Assembly (NCBI RefSeq): GCF_014250515.1
Contig: NZ_CP060202.1
Coordinates: forward strand, 2,539,001 to 2,603,000
Reading direction: 5' to 3'
Length of the DNA: 64,000 bases
DNA from: Hymenobacter sediminicola
Lineage (GTDB): Bacteria > Bacteroidota > Bacteroidia > Cytophagales > Hymenobacteraceae
The notes beneath the pieces were generated by a model that was not told where the DNA came from, made no database searches, and was given only the letters and a program-made list of their open reading frames with translations. Positions within the stretch are counted from its first letter, which is position 1. Every line of letters begins with the position of its first letter. Of the stretch, positions 44,553-52,311 are shown piece after piece. The position numbers and the translations under genes were made by a program.

Positions 44553-44927
44553 TTAAGCGCCGCGCAGCAGGCGCGACTTCTGTTGTAGAAATTCTTCGTT
44601 CGTCAACTCGCCCGCATCCCGCAAGCTGCGGAGCTTATTTATCTCATCCGCTACACTGTTGACGGGTACCATACTCGGCACTGGTTGAAACATTGAAGCC
44701 GTCACGGCACCCTGCTTGTCGGGCGAAGCCGCCCAGATTAGAGCCGCTATCCATCCCAGTCCCGTCCAGCCCAGCAGCAGGTTCAGCAGCACGATACCGG
44801 TGAACTGTCGCTTCTTCCGGCCGATATAGGAAGGCAGGAAGTACAGTCCCAGTATCAGGATTGCGCCCAATATCTGGCCCAGTGAGTAGCCAGTAGAATA
44901 AGCATCCAGCAACAGAGAAGCCACCAT
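44553..44927 (-). CDS. Superinfection-immunity-like membrane protein with SHOCT domain
   Basis: 124 residues. Two hydrophobic segments (SLGQILGAILILGLYFLPSY and TGIVLLNLLLGWTGLGWI) and the motif YFLPSYIGRKKR match the superinfection immunity (Imm) family related to T4 Imm. The C-terminal 30 residues (DEINKLRSLRDAGELTNEEF) are a SHOCT short oligomerisation domain. Imm proteins block DNA entry of a second related phage. Placement in the lysogeny operon, next to the repressor, fits expression from the prophage. TM2-type proteins are similar and cannot be fully excluded. Confidence 0.75.
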   Translation of the reverse strand: MVASLLLDAYSTGYSLGQILGAILILGLYFLPSYIGRKKRQFTGIVLLNLLLGWTGLGWIAALIWAASPDKQGAVTASMFQPVPSMVPVNSVADEINKLRSLRDAGELTNEEFLQQKSRLLRGA

Positions 44928-44986
44928 ATAGAATTTTAACTAGGTCTGGAAAGCTAATTTCCGGCTTTCCGGAAGTGGGGATTATC

Positions 44987-45895
44987 TTATTCCGGGGTGC
45001 TACGCTTTTCCACCTTCTCCAGCCGGGCCATCAGATTCTGTAGGTCGGCTTCCAGGCCGCTCAGGCGGCGGCGCGTGTCGAAGCGCACATTGGGAAACTT
45101 GAAGCCAATGTCGGCCACGACCCGCCATACTTCCTGTACGTCCTCAATCTGCACCTCGTAGGTCTGAAACTCTTCATTATCAGACTGCAACGCCAGCGTA
45201 TTGCGCTGCTCAATGCGGTCCAGCACGCGCTTGACAACCAGGTTTTCCCGCGTCACGACGACATGGATGTAGCCTTCCTGCAGGGTTTCGCGGGTGAAAT
45301 CGACAAAGCGCGCCAGCACCCAGCCGCCAGGATAGAACGTGGGTGACATCGAATCCCCTACGACCTGAAAAGCCCGGAACGTGGCGTTGCGGAATTCGGG
45401 TAGCGGGATGGAGAAAGCAGGAAGGTCCTTGTAAAATTCCGGCTCCAGGTAGCGCGTCGGGTAGCTGGCAGCCACTTTCGACGATACCAGACTGATGTTT
45501 TCCTGACGGTCTGTATCGACCGTCACCATCGGTACACCGATAGGCCGGGGAATGATAGGCGGATCTGGCTGGAGCTGCCGCACGATGGTCGGATGCAACA
45601 TGTTTTCCGGCTCATCTATATGCAATACTCGCTCAGGAGCCTCTTTACCCCCATCCCGCAGCATAGGCCCAGAGCCCAACAACAGCCATTCCGCATGTAC
45701 GAGAGGATAGGCGCGCAGAATCTTGGCCAGCACGTCGAAGGATGGCTTGTTCAGCCTCCCACCTACCAAATCTCCCAGCACACCGGAGCTGATATCCGCC
45801 CGCCGCCCAAAAGCAGACTTATTCCCCTGCTCAAACCTGTCAATCAGCTCAGTAATGCGCTGATGAATGGTCTGCTGCTCAGCAGATTCTCGCAT
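44987..45895 (-). CDS. Phage repressor, HTH plus S24/LexA-like peptidase domain
   Basis: 302 residues from the ATG at 45895 (MRESAEQQ); the frame is open further upstream but that part is rich in Cys and crosses the operator. The N-terminal HTH covers about residues 5-70 (RADISSGVLGDLVGGRLNKP). The C-terminal S24 domain has the nucleophile Ser in VVGDSMSPTFYPGGW and the general-base Lys in ENLVVKRVL, so RecA-stimulated self-cleavage and SOS induction are expected. A C-terminal coiled coil (GLEADLQNLMARLEKVEK) follows. It represses the divergent early genes through the dyad at 45911-45947 and may be expressed from an almost leaderless promoter. Confidence 0.9.
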   Translation of the reverse strand: MRESAEQQTIHQRITELIDRFEQGNKSAFGRRADISSGVLGDLVGGRLNKPSFDVLAKILRAYPLVHAEWLLLGSGPMLRDGGKEAPERVLHIDEPENMLHPTIVRQLQPDPPIIPRPIGVPMVTVDTDRQENISLVSSKVAASYPTRYLEPEFYKDLPAFSIPLPEFRNATFRAFQVVGDSMSPTFYPGGWVLARFVDFTRETLQEGYIHVVVTRENLVVKRVLDRIEQRNTLALQSDNEEFQTYEVQIEDVQEVWRVVADIGFKFPNVRFDTRRRLSGLEADLQNLMARLEKVEKRSTPE

Positions 45896-45900
45896 ACACT

Positions 45901-45953
45901 GAAAATTAATTTCAGCATTTGCTTGACAATGTCTCGCAAATGCTGAATCTTTG
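45901..45953. promoter_or_regulatory. Divergent lysis-lysogeny promoters with operator dyad
   Basis: Perfect 12-bp inverted repeat: TTCAGCATTTGC (45911-45922) and GCAAATGCTGAA (45936-45947), 13 nt apart. Rightward promoter: TTG at 45923-45925, 20-nt spacer, AATCTTTG at 45946-45953. Leftward promoter: TTG on the minus strand at 45927-45929, 18-nt spacer, TAATTTTC at 45901-45908. Each operator arm lies in the spacer of one promoter, and the -33 elements nearly touch in the centre. The leftward -7 is only 5 nt from the repressor ATG. Confidence 0.75.
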
Positions 45954-45998
45954 AAACAACAACGACAACAACAGGCGCAATATACACCCCTTCCGCAT

Positions 45999-46235
45999 AT
46001 GCTTATTCCCGACACCACAGCCGCTCCCAGCATCCGCTCGATGATGCCGGAGGGCTTTCTGAAAATGTTGGCCGAATCCACGGGCTGCCGGCAACGGGCT
46101 ACGCTTTCCGGCATTGTGACCTACGAAACGACCAGCTCCAAGTACTGGCCGGCTATTGAGGCCTTGGCTCAGGAAACTGACCCCGAAGGCTTTGCCCGCT
46201 GGCAGGCGGCACAAGCCCACACGCACGCAGCATAA
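45999..46235 (+). CDS. Small Cro-like regulator, first rightward gene
   Basis: 78 residues from the ATG at 45999, about 45 nt after the rightward -7. The segment MPEGFLKMLAESTGCRQRA, TLSGIVTYETTSSKYWPAIE, ALAQETDP has the size and pattern of a Cro/CI-type helix-turn-helix. As the first gene opposite the repressor it is in the cro position. No family match is certain. The sequence before it is a purine-rich CAACAACGACAACAACAG tract. Confidence 0.65.
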   Translation: MLIPDTTAAPSIRSMMPEGFLKMLAESTGCRQRATLSGIVTYETTSSKYWPAIEALAQETDPEGFARWQAAQAHTHAA

Positions 46236-46294
46236 CCCGCTTACAGCGGCAGCAACCGCTTTTCCCGACTACTTCACCTCCAACTCCTTACCCT

Positions 46295-46675
46295 ATGAAG
46301 ATTGCCTCACAAGAACCTCTTTACACGCTGCGTACGCCCGACGGCCCGCGCAGCATTTCCCAGCCGGTAGAAGGCGACTCGCTCGCGGTGCTGGAAGAAT
46401 CGGCCCGCTACACGCTGCCAAAACCAATAATCGGGTGGGCGCGGGGCATGGATGGCGAGCTGAGTGTGTACACGGCCGGCCCCGACAGCAGCCTGTTTCG
46501 GCTGGCGCTGGAAGATGGCTGCGAGGCCGAATCCTTTTTCGCGGGCAAGGTACCCGATACGCTGCGTGAGTACCGGCTGGATGAGTACGCGCCCGGCGCC
46601 CTGCTCTACTTCCCGGTTCCACTCGCCACGCCGGCGCTGATGACCGTTTCGCACACGCTTTCCATTGCGGCCTAG
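46295..46675 (+). CDS. Hypothetical prophage early protein
   Basis: 126 residues, acidic, with no signal peptide or membrane segment. No family recognised. The composition (EGDSLAVLEESARYTLPKP, GWARGMDGELSVYTAGPDS) suggests a small beta-rich soluble protein. It lies between the cro-like gene and a second HTH gene, 60 nt after the former and ending one base before the next start codon, so it is in the early operon. Confidence 0.6.
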   Translation: MKIASQEPLYTLRTPDGPRSISQPVEGDSLAVLEESARYTLPKPIIGWARGMDGELSVYTAGPDSSLFRLALEDGCEAESFFAGKVPDTLREYRLDEYAPGALLYFPVPLATPALMTVSHTLSIAA

Positions 46676-46676
46676 C

Positions 46677-46985
46677 ATGAGTAAGCTGCCTGAATTTGCC
46701 CGGAAGCTGCGCACGCTGCGCGCCACGTCCCACCTGACCCAGCAGAAAGCGGCTGCGGCCCTTTCCATTACGCATTCTGCCTACGCCTCCTATGAAGAGG
46801 GACGGGCCGAACCGAAGATGCGCACGCTGGTGCGGCTGGCCGACCTGTTCGGCTGCACGCTGGATGAGTTGCTCCGCCCGGCCGTGCCGGTAGAACCCTC
46901 ACCCCAAGCGGCCCGCAAACGCCCGGCCCGCCCGGCTATGCCGGTTTCCGCCCGCCCTTTCCTGACATGGGACCATCATTCGTAG
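46677..46985 (+). CDS. XRE-family transcriptional regulator
   Basis: 102 residues from MSKLPEFARKLRTLR. A clear XRE helix-turn-helix: LRATSHLTQQKAAAALSITH, SAYASYEEGRAEPKMRTLVR, LADLFGCTLDELL. The C-terminal 35 residues are Pro/Ala/Arg-rich and unstructured. An upstream in-frame ATG at 46665 would overlap the previous gene and is less likely. It probably regulates the early promoter region. Third rightward gene. Confidence 0.85.
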   Translation: MSKLPEFARKLRTLRATSHLTQQKAAAALSITHSAYASYEEGRAEPKMRTLVRLADLFGCTLDELLRPAVPVEPSPQAARKRPARPAMPVSARPFLTWDHHS

Positions 46986-47046
46986 CGCCCCGCCGGGTCC
47001 GCAAACCTGCTCCCGGCCTGCCGCTGCCTGTTCAGCCTACCGACCT

Positions 47047-47142
47047 ATGAAACCGCTCCCCTTTCTCCACTGCTTGGCTGGCCTGCTATTGCTGGCCGTC
47101 GTGGTCCCGGTCAGCTTCCTGCTGCTGAAGCTGCTCAAATAA
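47047..47142 (+). CDS. 31-residue single-helix membrane protein
   Basis: ATG at 47047, TAA at 47140-47142. The peptide is MKPLPFLHCLAGLLL followed by LAVVVPVSFLLLKLLK: one uninterrupted transmembrane helix with a Lys at each end. No family. Position in the early operon and hydrophobic nature suggest a small phage membrane effector, but translation is unproven. Confidence 0.45.
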   Translation: MKPLPFLHCLAGLLLLAVVVPVSFLLLKLLK

Positions 47143-47150
47143 AAACAGCA

Positions 47151-47180
47151 GAGCCGCACACGCAGCAACGTGTACGGCTC
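47151..47180. terminator. Hairpin between the small membrane gene and the next gene
   Basis: GAGCCG-C-ACACG and CGTGT-A-CGGCTC pair around CAGCAA, flanked by A5 on the left and GAAAAAC on the right. It may be an attenuator; it lacks a T tract on the plus strand. Confidence 0.4.
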
Positions 47181-47232
47181 GAAAAACTACTTCATCAACC
47201 CCTATGAAAGGCCGATTACACGGCAAAGATAC

Positions 47233-47910
47233 ATGGCAGAAAATAAACCAGTTTTCAGTCTCTCCGATCAGGCCAAATGCCTACAGCGCGAAGTGCGGAT
47301 GCGCTTCGCCGTGTACCCCGGCAAGGTCGCCAGTGAGAAGAGCACGTTCACCCAAGCCGACATGGACCGCGAAATCGGGCTGATGGAAGCCGCCGCCGAT
47401 ACGGTTGGGAAGATGGCCAAAAACGGCCTGTTCCGTGAACTGTATAACACGCTGGCTACGGCCCGTACCCTCTCGCATGAGGAGCTGACGAGCGAAATAG
47501 CTCGCGTGCAGCAGCGCGCCAACCAGTTCACTACCGATGGTAACCTGCTTTCCGCGCAGAATGAGTGTGTGAAGCTGGCCGGCCTGACGCTGCGGCTGGC
47601 GGAGCTGATAGGCGAGCTTACCGCAAAGCCGCAAGCTGACGCACACGAGGCCAGCGCGCCGGCTTCGGCACTCCCGGTCATCCCCGCTACTGCCGCCGCA
47701 AGCAGCGCCGGCACTGAGGCTGCTTCGGTAGAACAGAAACAGGAGATTATGCGCCTGCTTAACCATCCGGCCGTGGCACGCAGCGAAAAGACCAAGACAC
47801 TGCTCAACATCAACCGGCTCACGCCGGAGAAAGCGACGGCGCAGATTGAGCGCTTGAACGGGCTGATTGCAGAGCACGAAGGTCCTACCACCTACCGCAA
47901 AGCCAGCTAG
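47233..47910 (+). CDS. Hypothetical prophage protein
   Basis: 225 residues from MAENKPVFSL at 47233; an in-frame ATG at 47170 lies inside the hairpin 47151-47180 and was not chosen. The first 50 residues (LSDQAKCLQREVRMRFAVYP, ADMDREIGLMEAAADTV) form charged helices of a type seen in phage proteins of unknown function. The middle is helical (LTSEIARVQQRANQFTTDGN) and Ala/Ser-rich linkers join a short C-terminal helical domain. No catalytic motif. It is one base before the next gene. Confidence 0.65.
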   Translation: MAENKPVFSLSDQAKCLQREVRMRFAVYPGKVASEKSTFTQADMDREIGLMEAAADTVGKMAKNGLFRELYNTLATARTLSHEELTSEIARVQQRANQFTTDGNLLSAQNECVKLAGLTLRLAELIGELTAKPQADAHEASAPASALPVIPATAAASSAGTEAASVEQKQEIMRLLNHPAVARSEKTKTLLNINRLTPEKATAQIERLNGLIAEHEGPTTYRKAS

Positions 47911-47911
47911 G

Positions 47912-48247
47912 ATGAGTACGCTCCAAATACCGCTGCCTGACCTGGATCAGAAGATTGAGCAGGCAATTAAGCAGGCTGTCGAAGCGCGCATTCTGCAGCT
48001 GCCCCCGCCCGACCCGTGGCTGACGCTGACCGAGGCGGCTGCCTACGCCAATATGTGCCTGGAGCACATGACCGTCCTAGTGAAGGGCAAGCCCTACCGG
48101 GCAGCCACGGCTGACAAGCCGGAACGGCCGGCTATTAAGCCCAAAATTCCGCACGGCGACACCGGCTTTTCGCGGGGCCTACGCGTGCTGCAATCGGAGG
48201 TGGATAAGTACCTGATGCGTCACGCTTACAAGAATAAAGCCGCATGA
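47912..48247 (+). CDS. Small HTH (excisionase/MerR-like) protein
   Basis: 111 residues from MSTLQIPLPD. After a helical start (LDQKIEQAIKQAVEARI) comes WLTLTEAAAYANMCLEHM, the start of a helix-turn-helix 17 / excisionase-like domain, ending with GLRVLQSEVDKYLMRH, which fits the wing and final helix. Such proteins act as recombination directionality factors or small DNA-binding regulators. It is far from the integrase, so an excision role is only a guess. The next gene overlaps by 4 nt (ATGA). Confidence 0.7.
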   Translation: MSTLQIPLPDLDQKIEQAIKQAVEARILQLPPPDPWLTLTEAAAYANMCLEHMTVLVKGKPYRAATADKPERPAIKPKIPHGDTGFSRGLRVLQSEVDKYLMRHAYKNKAA

Positions 48248-48465
48248 GTGCCCTGTCCTGTCAGCTGCGCAAACAGCGCGAGCTAAACGCCCGCCTCGTG
48301 CGGGCCCGCCGCCGGATGCTGGCCTACCCCTGCCCCTTCTACGTGCGCCGCTTCCTGCACTACCTGCAGGAAGCCAACCTCTACACCGATGCGCTGCTGG
48401 CGCTGGTAGTACCTGCTGCCCACGATGAGGCGGTGTATGCCCTGTCTGATTCTGCCACTTTCTAA
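48244..48465 (+). CDS. Hypothetical 73-residue prophage protein
   Basis: Starts in an ATGA overlap with the preceding gene, which supports it as a real coupled gene. It is highly basic in its first half (LRKQRELNARLVRARRRML) and helical. No family recognised. It ends 13 nt before the beta-clamp start. Confidence 0.6.
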   Translation: MSALSCQLRKQRELNARLVRARRRMLAYPCPFYVRRFLHYLQEANLYTDALLALVVPAAHDEAVYALSDSATF

Positions 48466-48478
48466 TCTGTCTTTGCCG

Positions 48479-49708
48479 ATGTCAACCGTCGTTACTTCTT
48501 CCCTTACCACCATGCTGCTCAGCAGCGCCGCCCTGCTTAAGGCTGCCCAGCACGCCCAACTGGCCGTGCCTTCACATCAACCCATTGTGCCGATTCTGGA
48601 AAACCTGCTGCTTTCGGTAGTAGCACGGCCCAGCGAGTTCGGTACCTATTCCGACATGACCGTAACCGGCTACGACCTGGAGCACCGCTTCACGTCCCGC
48701 CCGCTGCCGCTGGAGCGCCGCGACACGGATAACGTGGCCCTGTGCGTGCCCGGCAAGCAACTGATTGAATTGCTGCGCAACCTGCAAGAGCAGCCGCTGA
48801 CAGTCAAGATGCTCGACTGCGCCACCTCTTCCCCGTCGCTGCACATCAACGCCTGGCTGTCGCACTCGCTGCTGAACAGCGGCAACGGCAACGCCCGCTA
48901 TGAGCTGGCCGGCGAACAGGCCAACGACTACCCACGCGAAGCCGCGCTGGGGGAAGTCGTGGCCACGCTGCGCATTCCCGCCCACGTGCTGCTGGCTGGC
49001 CTGACAGCCACGCTTCCGGTTACCAGCACCGACGAGCTGCGGCCGGCCATGACCGGCGTGCTGATTACGGTCCACGGGCACACGCTGGAATTTGCCGCTA
49101 CCTGTGGCCACCGGCTGGTCGTGATGACCAAGCAGGATCAGCATGAGGGCACCGGCGAGGCGTCTTTCATTGTGCCGCGCAAGGCCTGCGAAATCCTGCT
49201 GAAGCTGATGGACAAGCGCGAAGTAGTGGAAGTACTGGTAAGCAAAACCCAGGTCCTGTTCAAGCTGGAAAAAGGGGAATTGCAGGCCCGCCTGATCGAC
49301 GAGAAGTACCCCGATTTCCGCAACGTCATTCCGGCGGAAAACCCGAACGTGCTGGTGGTGCACCGCACGGAAATGCTGGCGGCCGTCAAGCGCCTGATGA
49401 TTTTCAGCAATAAGACGACCTACCACATTGCCTTCGACCTGGATGCCGCCACCGGTAGCCAACTGGTAGCCGAAGACCTAGACTTCCAGAACAAGGCGAC
49501 GGAATCAATGCCTGGCACCTATGCCGGCGATGTGCTGAAAATTGGCTTCAACGCCCGCTTCCTGCGCTTCTTCCTGGAAAAGCTGCCGTGCCAGAGCGTG
49601 CGCATCAGCATGAGCTCATCCAGCCGGGCCGCCGTGCTGCAGTCAGCGGATGCCGATGACGGCCTGATGTGCCTGCTCATGCCCGTGATGCTCAACAACT
49701 ACATGTAA
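48479..49708 (+). CDS. dnaN: Phage-encoded DNA polymerase III beta subunit (sliding clamp)
   Basis: 409 residues from MSTVVTSSL at 48479, somewhat longer than typical clamps (about 370). The three-domain clamp pattern is visible: an N-terminal domain with NLLLSVVARPSEFGTYSDM, a middle domain with RPAMTGVLITVHGHTLEFA and TCGHRLVVM, and a C-terminal domain with LIDEKYPDFRNVIP, LKIGFNARFLRFFL and the end LLMPVMLNNYM. It should form a ring that tethers a polymerase. No DNA polymerase gene is in view, so it may recruit the host polymerase III or phage enzymes with clamp-binding motifs. It ends the first early block before a terminator. Confidence 0.88.
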   Translation: MSTVVTSSLTTMLLSSAALLKAAQHAQLAVPSHQPIVPILENLLLSVVARPSEFGTYSDMTVTGYDLEHRFTSRPLPLERRDTDNVALCVPGKQLIELLRNLQEQPLTVKMLDCATSSPSLHINAWLSHSLLNSGNGNARYELAGEQANDYPREAALGEVVATLRIPAHVLLAGLTATLPVTSTDELRPAMTGVLITVHGHTLEFAATCGHRLVVMTKQDQHEGTGEASFIVPRKACEILLKLMDKREVVEVLVSKTQVLFKLEKGELQARLIDEKYPDFRNVIPAENPNVLVVHRTEMLAAVKRLMIFSNKTTYHIAFDLDAATGSQLVAEDLDFQNKATESMPGTYAGDVLKIGFNARFLRFFLEKLPCQSVRISMSSSSRAAVLQSADADDGLMCLLMPVMLNNYM

Positions 49709-49716
49709 GACGCACC

Positions 49717-49749
49717 GGCCCGGCTGCTGGTGACAGCGCCGGGCCTTTT
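49717..49749 (+). terminator. Terminator after the phage clamp gene
   Basis: GGCCCGGC (49717-49724) pairs with GCCGGGCC (49738-49745), with a GCT/AGC inner pairing, followed by TTTT. It lies 13 nt before the next gene, so it may act as an attenuator within the early region. Confidence 0.8.
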
Positions 49750-49761
49750 CATATCCTACCC

Positions 49762-52311
49762 ATGGAGAACTACACCGAGTTTTTAGGCTCAAAAATCAAG
49801 CTCGCGCCCGACGCCGGCTTTGATGTGGACGTTGCCACGCTGCACCCGTCCAGCTTGCCGCACCAGATTGATACCATTGTATGGGCCCTGAAGAAAGGCA
49901 GTGCCCTGATTGGCTCGAGCTTCGGGCTGGGCAAGACCCACACCCAGATTGAGCTGCTGAAAGCCATCCGCACCCAGCAGGGTGGCTATGTACTGATTGT
50001 GTGCCCGCTGGGCGTCAAGCACCAGTTCACGGAAGAGGATGGCCCGCGCCTGGGGGTACAGATTCAGTACGTGCGCAACGATGGTGAGGCGCTGGCCAGC
50101 CAGACCCCGTACCTGATTACCAACTACGAGCGGGTGCGCGACGGGCATTTTTCGCCGAAATTTCTGGCTTCGCTGACGGCCGTCACTCTCGACGAAGGCT
50201 CGGTGCTGCGCAGCATCGGCACGGACACGTATCAGCAGTTTACGAGCCTGCTCAAGTCCGTGCCGTTCCGCTTTGTGTGTACGGCCACGCCGGCGCCCAA
50301 CAAATACAAGGAACTGATTCACTACGCCGAGTTCCTGGGCGTGATGGATTCGGGGCAGGCGCTGACGCGCTGGTTTAAGCGCGACGCGCAGAAGGCCGGC
50401 AACCTGACGATTCACCCTCAGCACGAAGCCGACTTCTGGCTGTGGGTCAGCAGCTGGGCGCTGTTTCTGACCAAGCCGTCTGATCTGGGCTACTCCGACG
50501 CAGGCTACGACCTGCCTGAGCTGGAGGTGCACTGGCACCTGATTACTGAAGGCGAGGCCGATGTGCGCGTGGATAAGCGCAGCGGGCAGTCGGAAGTGTT
50601 TGCTTCCACCGGCGGCAATTTGCCCGCGGCGGCCCGCGAGAAAAAGCGCAGCATTGTCGCCCGGGTCGATAAGGCGCTGCAAATTATTCTAACGCCGGAA
50701 GGCTACCAGGATCATTGGCTGATCTGGCATCACCTGGAGGATGAGCGGCGGGCACTGGAAACCACGTTCGCAGAAGCGACCGGCGGCTTCCATTCAGTCT
50801 ACGGTTCGCAAAACCTCGAGCTTCGGGAACAGCTGATTGTCGGCTTCAGCCACGGCGAATACCAGTACCTGGCTACCAAGCCGGAAATAGCCGGCTCCGG
50901 CTGCAACTTCCAGCGGCACTGCCATCTGAACCTGTTTCTGGGTATTGACTACCGCTTCGAAGACTTTATTCAGGCCGTGCACCGCACCCACCGCTTTCAG
51001 CAGCAGCACCCGGTGCAGGTGCATATTCTGTACACGGTAGCCGAGGAGCCGATCCGCAAGGAACTGGAAGCCAAGTGGCAGCGCCACAACGAGCTGATGG
51101 AAACCATGAGCGGCATCATCAAAACCTACGGCCTGTCGCATCAGGCCGCCAAGGCCCGGCTGACGCGCAGCATGGGCGTGCAGCGCGAGGTGGCGGCCGG
51201 CAAGCGCTACACCTGCGTGCACAACGACTGCGTGGCCGAGCTGGCCACGATGGCCGATAACTCGGTGGATTTGATTCACACCAGCATCCCGTTCGGCAAT
51301 CACTACGAGTACAGCGCCTCCTACAACGATTTCGGCCACAACGAAAGCAACGAGCGCTTCTTTGAGCAGTTCGCCTACCTCGTGCCCGAACTGCTGCGCG
51401 TGCTCAAGCCGGGCCGCGTCGCTGCAATTCATGTCAAGGACCGCATCCGCTACGGCAGCGTTACCGGCAACGGGTTTATGACCGTGGAGCGGTTTTCGGA
51501 CCAGACGTCGGATGCCTTTGAGAAAGGCGGCTTCCTGTTTATGGGCCGCAATACCATTCTGACCGATGTAGTGCGGGAAAACAACCAGACCTACCGGCTG
51601 GGCTGGAGCGAGCAGTGCAAGGACGGCTCGAAGATGAGCTACGGCATGCCCGAATACGTGCTATTGTTCCGCAAGCTGCCCACCGATCTGTCGAATGCTT
51701 ACGCCGATGAGCCGGTCGTAAAATCCAAGGAAGAATACAGCCGGGGTCGCTGGCAGCTGGATGCGCACGCGTTCTGGCGCTCTTCCGGCGACCGGCTGCT
51801 TTCGCCCCAGGATATCCGCAACAAGGGGTTGGATGTCATCGGCAAGTGGTTCAAGCAGCGCAACCTGCACAACGTCTATGACTTCTCGGAGCATGTACGC
51901 CTAAGCGAGCAGCTGGACGAGGCGGGCCGCCTGTCGAGCTCCTACATGATGCTTCCGCCGCAATCCTACTCGGATATGGTGTGGTCGGACGTGGTGTACA
52001 TGCGCACGCTCAATGGCGAGCAGTTTAAGCGCAATGCCCAGAACCATATCTGCCCGCTGCCCTTCGACATCGTGGACCGGGTAATCCAGCGCTGGAGCAA
52101 TCCCAACGACCTGGTACTGGACCCGTTCGGCGGGCTGATGACCGTGCCCTACCGGGCCGTTACGCTGGGCCGCCGCGGCTACGGCATTGAACTGAAACAG
52201 GAGTACTGGCAGGCGGGTCAGGTGTACTGCCGCGAGGCCGAATACAAGGCCTCAGTACCCAGCCTGTTTGATCTGTTGGACGCGGAGACGCCTAGAAAAG
52301 AGGCTGCCTAA
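49762..52311 (+). CDS. Fusion of SF2 helicase and N4/N6-type DNA methyltransferase
   Basis: 849 residues from MENYTEFLGS at 49762. Residues 1-480 are a superfamily 2 helicase: Walker A SSFGLGKT (52-59), a DEGS box in place of DEAD/DEAH, TATPAPN (motif III), and IQAVHRTHRFQQ (motif VI). Residues 490-849 are an N4-cytosine/N6-adenine methyltransferase in the permuted (beta) order: motif IV SIPF (508-511) in HTSIPFGNHYEY, then the SAM-binding motif I LDPFGG (786-791) followed by GRRGYGIELKQEYW. The usual catalytic (S/D/N)PP(Y/F) is changed to SIPF. Methylation of phage DNA against host restriction is the likely role. Its last base is shared with the next gene's ATG (TAATG). Confidence 0.88.
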   Translation: MENYTEFLGSKIKLAPDAGFDVDVATLHPSSLPHQIDTIVWALKKGSALIGSSFGLGKTHTQIELLKAIRTQQGGYVLIVCPLGVKHQFTEEDGPRLGVQIQYVRNDGEALASQTPYLITNYERVRDGHFSPKFLASLTAVTLDEGSVLRSIGTDTYQQFTSLLKSVPFRFVCTATPAPNKYKELIHYAEFLGVMDSGQALTRWFKRDAQKAGNLTIHPQHEADFWLWVSSWALFLTKPSDLGYSDAGYDLPELEVHWHLITEGEADVRVDKRSGQSEVFASTGGNLPAAAREKKRSIVARVDKALQIILTPEGYQDHWLIWHHLEDERRALETTFAEATGGFHSVYGSQNLELREQLIVGFSHGEYQYLATKPEIAGSGCNFQRHCHLNLFLGIDYRFEDFIQAVHRTHRFQQQHPVQVHILYTVAEEPIRKELEAKWQRHNELMETMSGIIKTYGLSHQAAKARLTRSMGVQREVAAGKRYTCVHNDCVAELATMADNSVDLIHTSIPFGNHYEYSASYNDFGHNESNERFFEQFAYLVPELLRVLKPGRVAAIHVKDRIRYGSVTGNGFMTVERFSDQTSDAFEKGGFLFMGRNTILTDVVRENNQTYRLGWSEQCKDGSKMSYGMPEYVLLFRKLPTDLSNAYADEPVVKSKEEYSRGRWQLDAHAFWRSSGDRLLSPQDIRNKGLDVIGKWFKQRNLHNVYDFSEHVRLSEQLDEAGRLSSSYMMLPPQSYSDMVWSDVVYMRTLNGEQFKRNAQNHICPLPFDIVDRVIQRWSNPNDLVLDPFGGLMTVPYRAVTLGRRGYGIELKQEYWQAGQVYCREAEYKASVPSLFDLLDAETPRKEAA

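Noticed and set aside
44948..44973. GGAAAGC/GCTTTCC hairpin between the repressor and superinfection genes as a terminator
   Set aside because: It has no T tract on the minus strand, so termination is not supported.
45923..45928. TTGACA in the prophage switch as an E. coli-type -35
   Set aside because: No matching TATAAT is found at 17 nt, while a Bacteroidota-type TTG and AATCTTTG pair fits better.
46986..47046. Possible extra small gene between the XRE gene and the 31-residue membrane gene
   Set aside because: Too short, without a start codon in a suitable frame.
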